A stretch of 64,000 bases of DNA from Luscinia megarhynchos (lineage: Eukaryota; Chordata; Aves; Passeriformes; Turdidae): NCBI GenBank assembly GCA_034336665.1, contig CM067592.1, positions 53,992,473 through 54,056,472 of the forward strand, in the 5' to 3' direction. Position numbers and translations under genes: made by a program. The number at the start of each line of letters is the position of its first letter. Within the stretch, counting starts at the first letter, position 1. The notes beneath the pieces are model-generated. The model worked only from the letters and a program-made list of their open reading frames with translations, was not told the origin of the DNA and searched no databases. Shown here in pieces: positions 62,301 through 64,000 of the stretch.

Positions 62301-63175
62301 CGGCACAATGTTTCACCGCTTTCCTTCTTTGTCCTTAAGGTATTTGGAGGATAAGAGGAGTGACATTTACTCTCACTGAAGAACCAGAATCGCTATGGTT
62401 AAATCATCAGCCTTCCTGCACTATCTTTTATTTTAGTGTAGCAACATCCTGAATTTCCATATTTTCCTACATAATAAGATTTCCTGTAAACTTGGACATT
62501 AATTTTTTTCAGATTTTCACAAGTTATTCTGCAACATGTACATTTTAACTTTGATGAACTGCTTTAGACAATTGGGAATTTTCACCTCAAGGTACTTTTA
62601 TGCTTTGTAAACTTGTTATCGCACTTATCTTACAAGATTATACAAGGTATTTGTAAAAATAAGAAATTGTTATGCTTCCAAAAATACAAGTGAATCCAAG
62701 TTAAGTGAAAGCTGCTTGAAATGTAACAAACTGTCTTTAGATTCAGTAGACTGACTGAAAAATTAATGCATATACATTGACAACAATGTAAAAATTGTTA
62801 TTGTTATACAGTGGATATTACATCTTGTGTAGTATCCATTTTACTTTGTTTATGTAGTACCAGCCAACAGGGCTTTTTTTCCCTCACTTTCAAAGCTTGA
62901 AAAATAACATCCTGATGGATACATTTCTTACTGCCACCACAGGAGGAAATTAAATGGCCTTTATGTCAGGTTACAGTAGGGAAAGGGCCCGTTACCTTTA
63001 TTGCTAATCCAGCTGGAGTTAGCTGCTCAATGTTTCGTTCGTTCAAACAGTCTTCACCCATCAAAGAAGTGAGATGCTGCAGGCATTCTGCATGTCCCTT
63101 TGATGCTGCTACATGCAACAGATTGTTGTCACATTCATCGTGGATCTTATCCAGATTATCTGCTGCTAAATGTGG
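26347..63175 (-). CDS. SNCAIP: SNCAIP, synphilin-1 (seven 3' exons; 5' part outside window)
   Basis: Synphilin-1 is a cytoplasmic scaffold that binds alpha-synuclein. In mammals it is ubiquitinated by parkin and SIAH ligases and is found in Lewy bodies. Seven exons join in frame (63175-62996, 61415-61302, 54605-54480, 49199-49030, 35897-35805, 33473-32405, 26352-26347) into 585 residues. These correspond to roughly the C-terminal 60% of the ~919-residue human protein. Residues about 14-180 form five ankyrin-type repeats. Residues about 184-220 form a coiled coil. Residues 229-584 are Ser/Pro/Lys-rich and include [45 protein letters not shown] and a run of five Asn. Identification rests on near-identical recall of the human protein across every exon. 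All junctions are GT-AG and phases agree. I see no frameshift or internal stop, so the gene appears functional. The N-terminal exons lie beyond base 64000. Confidence 0.95.
26353..32404 (-). other. SNCAIP: SNCAIP last intron (6.05 kb)
   Basis: The intron is bounded by donor gtgagt at 32404 and acceptor TTCTCCAG at 26353. Apart from a CR1 tail near 31.6 kb and a pyrimidine-rich plus-strand stretch at about 31260-31480, I see no gene or strong repeat. The scattered open frames of under 125 codons match nothing I recognise. Confidence 0.8.
31617..31700 (-). mobile_element. CR1-like 3' tail, minus orientation
   Basis: Reverse tail units (AATCACAGAATCACAGAATC) are followed by GGTTGGAAAAGACCTTTGAG and ATCAACAAGTCCAACC, the standard 3' end of avian CR1-family elements. 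Only the terminus is recognisable. Confidence 0.75.
32405..33473 (-). CDS. SNCAIP: SNCAIP large C-terminal coding exon (about 356 codons)
   Basis: The exon is 1069 bases, with acceptor TTTTTCTCTTTAAG and donor AAGCCA|gtgagt. It completes a split Ser codon and ends in phase 0. It begins [19 protein letters not shown] and ends KGRNKP. Most of it is predicted disordered: Ser/Pro clusters, basic stretches ([16 protein letters not shown]) and an NQNNNNNC tract. Conserved blocks [16 protein letters not shown] and [18 protein letters not shown] match human synphilin-1 as I recall it. The apparent start at 33415 is a TTG inside the exon and is not a real initiation site. Without splicing, the frame would run 15 more codons into the intron to a stop at 32357. 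Confidence 0.95.
33474..35804 (-). other. SNCAIP: SNCAIP intron (2.3 kb) between coiled-coil and C-terminal exons
   Basis: The intron has donor gtaagg at 35804 and acceptor TTTAAG at 33474. The notable content is a 5S rRNA-like segment near 34.6-34.7 kb. The rest has no recognisable gene. Confidence 0.8.
34590..34713 (+). repeat. 5S rRNA-like relic (5S pseudogene or 5S-derived SINE head)
   Basis: Bases 34634-34713 align by eye with the internal promoter half of vertebrate 5S rRNA. A CACCTGATCTCATCTGAT block sits where 5S has its GATCTCGTCTGAT block. About 45 bases later ACTCGGATGAGAGACCACTT matches the 5S ACTTGGATGGGAGACCGCCT block, with nearly the same spacing. The 5' third is poorly preserved. 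It could be a decayed 5S retropseudogene or the head of an ancient 5S-derived SINE of the SINE3/AmnSINE type. The sequence after 34713 would need comparison to those families to decide. It is not a functional 5S gene. Confidence 0.55.
35805..35897 (-). CDS. SNCAIP: SNCAIP exon: coiled-coil segment (93 bases)
   Basis: The acceptor TTTTCCTGCAG, with a good pyrimidine tract, lies directly before GCAGACTGTGG. The donor is CCAAG|gtaagg. The exon completes a split Glu codon, encodes [19 protein letters not shown] followed by [11 protein letters not shown], and ends with a split Ser codon. Leu/Val heptad spacing supports a coiled coil continuous with the previous exon. The exon is too short and too phase-shifted to stand out as an open frame. 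It is supported by protein identity and matching phases. An endogenous retrovirus begins 57 bases upstream of its acceptor on the gene's strand. Confidence 0.93.
35950..35954. repeat. Target-site duplication GTAAG, left copy
   Basis: The five bases immediately before the 5' LTR are GTAAG. The same five follow the 3' LTR at 42632-42636. A 5-bp duplication is typical of class III (ERVL-like) elements and of some other retroviruses. It shows that this is one insertion event. Confidence 0.9.
36218..36225 (+). promoter_or_regulatory. TATA-like box in 5' LTR
   Basis: TTTATATT follows T-rich tracts in U3. The same site is at 42244-42251 in the 3' LTR. Its position about 275 bases before the poly(A) signal fits an LTR with a long R region. 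Confidence 0.5.
36498..36503 (+). terminator. Poly(A) signal in 5' LTR
   Basis: AATAAA lies 100 bases before the LTR end. The matching site is at 42524-42529 in the 3' LTR, where it would act on proviral transcripts. It lies on the strand opposite to SNCAIP. Confidence 0.75.
36613..36630 (+). other. Primer-binding site complementary to tRNA-Ile
   Basis: TGGTGGCCCGTACGGGGA begins nine bases after the 5' LTR. It is the exact complement of the 3' 18 bases of vertebrate tRNA-Ile(AAU) including CCA, as I recall that tRNA (ending CCCCGTACGGGCCA-CCA). All 18 positions pair. The site primes minus-strand synthesis in retroviral replication. The nearest-named ERVL families usually use other primers, so this is a useful family marker. 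Confidence 0.85.
36693..37337 (+). pseudogene. ERV gag-like 5' ORF with hydrophobic segments (214 codons)
   Basis: This is the first open frame after the primer-binding site. The first ATG is at 36693; the frame is open from a TTG at 36672. It encodes 214 residues, where gag matrix would be expected. It is unusually hydrophobic: segments near residues 4-40, 54-71 ([17 protein letters not shown]) and 132-150 ([19 protein letters not shown]) would each suit a membrane helix. Orthodox matrix domains are soluble and usually myristoylated. The second residue here is Phe, so there is no N-myristoylation Gly. The frame ends at 37335-37337, and a different frame continues with gag-like charged sequence for about 60 codons, so the stop may be an acquired frameshift. 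The function is not established. Confidence 0.6.
37338..38680 (+). pseudogene. Remainder of ERV gag (capsid/nucleocapsid-like, broken)
   Basis: No single frame spans this part. A frame-changed stretch follows the first ORF. Ser/Thr-rich and acidic linker-like sequence ([19 protein letters not shown]) lies near 37570-37630. From 38104 to 38448 there is a capsid C-terminal-like block ([20 protein letters not shown]) followed by a strong coiled coil ([20 protein letters not shown]). After another frame change, 38462-38680 gives a basic then acidic tail. A Cys-containing patch near 38426-38460 may be a decayed nucleocapsid knuckle, but no intact CX2CX4HX4C is visible. Assignment to gag rests on position and general character and not on clear homology. 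Confidence 0.55.
38678..38680 (+). other. In-frame UAG between gag-like tail and protease
   Basis: The gag-like frame (38462-38680) ends in TAG. The same reading frame continues without another stop through the protease to 39293. Same-frame gag and pro-pol separated by a single UAG is the arrangement that some retroviruses express by stop-codon suppression. Whether this stop is ancestral or a later mutation cannot be told from one copy. Confidence 0.6.
38681..39295 (+). pseudogene. ERV protease and N-terminus of reverse transcriptase
   Basis: This frame contains a retroviral aspartic protease. Its active-site loop [13 protein letters not shown] has DTG at 38789-38797, and the C-terminal motif is ILGIDFL. 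It runs directly into the start of the reverse transcriptase ([15 protein letters not shown]) and stops at a TGA at 39293-39295. The next conserved RT segment is in another frame, so the protein is truncated just after RT begins. Confidence 0.85.
39296..40374 (+). pseudogene. ERV reverse transcriptase, palm/fingers and connection (frame-broken)
   Basis: RT continues in frame 3 of the window, with a TGA at 39303-39305 and then [11 protein letters not shown] and [12 protein letters not shown]. It shifts frame near a T-run at about 39440. From there a long open frame (to 40374) carries [20 protein letters not shown], the catalytic box YIDD at 39613-39624 and [13 protein letters not shown]. The stretch at about 39880-39945 looks locally scrambled. 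The frame ends in a TAG at 40372-40374, and the downstream RNase H is in the previous frame. Palm catalytic aspartates are therefore present but never in one intact protein. Confidence 0.88.
40375..41861 (+). pseudogene. ERV RNase H and integrase (one frame, interrupted by UAG)
   Basis: One frame, open from 40293, carries RNase H acidic residues in [16 protein letters not shown] and YTDSWMV. The integrase zinc domain follows (HDASGH..., with Cys pair CDTC near 41131). The integrase core has Asp at 41226-41228 (WQIDYIALP), Asp at 41403-41405 (SDNGTHF) and Glu at 41511-41513 (GKVERYNGL). The last two are separated by exactly 35 residues, the D,D35E rule. A TAG at 41370-41372 interrupts the core between the first two acidic residues. 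After it the same frame is open again to 41861. No chromodomain, dUTPase or env follows. Confidence 0.9.
41972..41982 (+). other. Polypurine tract before 3' LTR
   Basis: AAGGGGTGGAA lies immediately before the TG of the 3' LTR. It is the expected plus-strand primer site and contains one T interruption. Confidence 0.75.
41983..42631 (+). repeat. 3' LTR (649 bp)
   Basis: It has the same length and termini as the 5' LTR. TTTATATT is at 42244-42251 and AATAAA at 42524-42529. U3 differences from the 5' copy include G/A, C/T and G/T substitutions, a rearranged cluster at 42118-42138 and two A/G differences. T-run lengths also differ. Compensating length changes leave both LTRs at 649 bases. Confidence 0.96.
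42632..42636. repeat. Target-site duplication GTAAG, right copy
   Basis: This is identical to 35950-35954. With the next base it reads GTAAGT directly after the LTR-terminal ACA. Confidence 0.9.
42637..49029 (-). other. SNCAIP: SNCAIP intron, part right of the provirus
   Basis: This is intron sequence of the 13.1-kb intron (35898-49029, of which 6.68 kb is provirus). Donor gtaagt lies at 49029. I see no gene. A cluster of minus-strand open frames between 45924 and 47119 has some protein-like character but no family I recognise. Confidence 0.7.
49030..49199 (-). CDS. SNCAIP: SNCAIP exon: last ankyrin repeat and start of coiled coil
   Basis: The exon is 170 bases (56 codons plus 2 bases), with acceptor TTTTTACAG and donor AAGGA|gtaagt. 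It encodes [14 protein letters not shown], a degenerate fifth ankyrin repeat, then [15 protein letters not shown], the start of the coiled coil. The last codon is split (GA|G, Glu) and is completed by the exon at 35897. Reading past the donor gives an immediate stop, as expected for intron sequence. Confidence 0.95.
51874..51912. repeat. (AAT/AAC)n microsatellite
   Basis: Thirteen contiguous triplets of TAA and CAA type. An interrupted trinucleotide repeat inside a SNCAIP intron. Confidence 0.9.
52460..53860 (+). mobile_element. CR1 LINE 3' fragment (1.4 kb), plus orientation
   Basis: The fragment covers the C-terminal part of CR1 ORF2 and the 3' UTR: AACAGGCCTGTCAGCCTGAT, GGTGTTCCCCAGGGTTC, CAGTTCTGTTTAATGCAAT, then CAAGAAGGCCAAGGGCATCC, and the terminal GAGGTCCCTTCCAACC. 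The central GVPQGS-type RT motif is still readable near 52930. All frames are broken by stops and indels. An (AAC)n run at 52973-52990 replaces part of the conserved sequence. It is antisense to SNCAIP and 5'-truncated, as most CR1 copies are. Confidence 0.9.
54480..54605 (-). CDS. SNCAIP: SNCAIP exon: third/fourth ankyrin repeat (42 codons)
   Basis: The exon is 126 bases, phase 0 at both ends, with acceptor CCTTTAG and donor ACAG|gtagag. It encodes [15 protein letters not shown] and the textbook ankyrin stretch [18 protein letters not shown], ending CIQ. The next exon continues directly with TLVEYGANV. Confidence 0.95.
55272..56583 (+). mobile_element. Probable solo LTR of an avian ERV
   Basis: The right end resembles the R-U5 end of avian ERVL-type LTRs: ATTAATAAATTTCTTC (poly(A) signal at 56516-56521), then TTTTTAAGTTTCAGGCCTGC and CTCCTAAATCCTGTCA. 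Two CCAAT boxes (55374-55378 and 55414-55418) and a GC-rich block (about 55500-55570) suit a U3. The left boundary TGTGCTGGCTGTCCAGG is a guess, and I could not find a target duplication matching the bases after 56583. It is not the same family as the provirus at 35955. Confidence 0.6.
60329..60426 (+). mobile_element. CR1 LINE 3' tail, plus orientation
   Basis: GGTTGGAATTAGATGATCTT, AAGGTCCCTTCCAACCCAAA and a terminal TATGATTCTCTGATTCC form the standard CR1 3' end. Confidence 0.85.
60765..60838 (+). mobile_element. CR1-like 3' tail, plus orientation
   Basis: GAGTTGGACTAGATGATCCT, GTGGGTCCTTTCCAAACCAG and ATTCTGTGAATCCA match the avian CR1-type terminus of a different subfamily from the copy about 400 bp upstream. 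Confidence 0.7.
61113..61131. repeat. (AAAC)n simple repeat
   Basis: Repeated AAAC units end an A-rich tract. Confidence 0.85.
61302..61415 (-). CDS. SNCAIP: SNCAIP exon: second/third ankyrin repeat (38 codons)
   Basis: The exon is 114 bases, phase 0 at both ends, with acceptor TTTAG and donor CCAG|gtatga. It encodes [16 protein letters not shown] through HYAGCYGQ, which completes ankyrin repeat 2 and opens repeat 3. The sequence is almost unchanged from the human protein as I recall it, consistent with strong constraint. Confidence 0.95.
61416..62995 (-). other. SNCAIP: SNCAIP intron (1.6 kb)
   Basis: The intron has donor gtaacg at 62995 and acceptor TTTAG at 61416. I see no gene or clear repeat inside. 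Confidence 0.85.
62996..63175 (-). CDS. SNCAIP: SNCAIP exon: first ankyrin repeats (60 codons)
   Basis: The exon is 180 bases, phase 0 at both ends. It is bounded by acceptor AACAG and donor AAAG|gtaac. It begins [14 protein letters not shown] and contains the ankyrin signature [19 protein letters not shown], then ends LTPAGLAIK, which starts the second repeat. This is the first coding exon in the window on the gene's own strand. The upstream exon was looked for in 63176-64000 and is not there. Confidence 0.95.
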
Positions 63176-64000
63176 CTGTTAAAAAAAGCCCATGTTAGCT
63201 ACGACTCAGGATAAAAAGATGCATTTATTCTCACAGCCCCAGACACAAGCCAAACACAAGGAGGTTTCCCAACAGGCATGTTCTTTTACAAGTCAAAATC
63301 CAGAGCTTTTAACTTCACTGTATAGAATCTGGGTACTATTAGCATAAGGACAGAAGTGTGGCTTGATTAATTATCAAGTTTCTCTCCTTCTCATGCAATT
63401 GTCATGCAGCAGTGCAAGATCTTAAGTGCTTTTCAGTCTTTGCACTAGTCTGATAACAAGGTAGCTGCAAAAATACACACATTTTACTAATTTTTGTCTG
63501 TTTCGAGTTTTTTCTCCTTCCTCCCGCCCCTTTGGCATTATATTGATGAGTAATTGAAGAGAAAACATTCATGACTTCTGAAAGGCATTGCAGATTAATT
63601 TTGCTCATCACAAAAGTGGTAGCTTACATAAAGAATTGTTTAAAATGCAGTTTAAACAGTTTAAAATGACAGAAGACTTTTATGTGCTAGCTTGTTTATG
63701 TGAAAAAAACTGTTGGGATATTTACTCAAAGCTCTACACCAGCATGATGTAATACATTGCTTCTGCCCAATCCTAACTTAAAGACAAAGCAACTGGATTG
63801 AGAAACTCCAAAAGAAAACAGAATATTGAAGATAGAGTCAAGGAGTAGCAATAACAAAGTTCCTAGAGTTATGCAGTCTTGCCAGAGTATTGTTCTATTA
63901 GTGCAGAAGGGGTTTCAACCAGTTTGGAAAAAACATGCATTTTCTTATCTAAGACGTCCTCTTCCCACCCCCCCCCCCCAGTTTCTATTTCAGCATGAAT
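63176..64000 (-). other. SNCAIP: SNCAIP intron, partial (to window end)
   Basis: This is intron sequence upstream of the first exon in the window. The next exon toward the 5' end is not present. A C12 run lies at 63968-63979. Confidence 0.8.

Noticed and set aside
1..64000. CRISPR arrays, functional tRNA or rRNA genes
   Set aside because: No regularly spaced direct repeats. The only tRNA-related sequence is the 18-base primer-binding site, and the only rRNA-like sequence is the decayed 5S relic.

Overview
The window is vertebrate nuclear DNA, most likely from a bird and possibly a songbird. The evidence is a gene split into short exons by GT-AG introns, several CR1-type LINE remnants with the avian 3' tail, and avian-style LTR elements. 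No species can be named from sequence alone. There is no bacterial operon, tRNA, rRNA operon or CRISPR array.

The only host protein-coding gene I can support is SNCAIP (synphilin-1, the alpha-synuclein-interacting protein) on the minus strand. Seven exons lie between 63175 and about 25780. They encode 585 residues: ankyrin repeats, a coiled coil, a large disordered Ser/Pro/Lys-rich C-terminal exon, and a last exon giving only Ala-stop plus a 3' UTR with an AATAAA signal. The first exons lie beyond base 64000. Phases and splice sites agree at all six internal junctions.

The left part (1 to about 25780) lies downstream of SNCAIP and looks gene-poor. It holds one sharp CpG-rich island (about 9640-10070) with a 58-bp GC-rich tandem repeat, and CR1 remnants near 20 kb and 25.1 kb.

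The most striking element is a structurally complete, env-less endogenous retrovirus at 35955-42631, on the plus strand and so antisense to SNCAIP. It has two 649-bp, nearly identical LTRs, a 5-bp target duplication (GTAAG), a primer-binding site matching tRNA-Ile, a PPT, and degraded gag and pro-pol. It sits only 57 bp from the 3' splice site of a SNCAIP coding exon. The gag start has several hydrophobic segments. A same-frame UAG separates the gag-like tail from protease. Pol keeps DTG, YIDD and D,D35E motifs but has several frame breaks and a UAG inside the integrase core.

Other intronic content includes a 5S rRNA-like relic (34590-34713), a long 3' CR1 fragment (52460-53860), a probable solo LTR (about 55272-56583), short CR1 tails and simple repeats.
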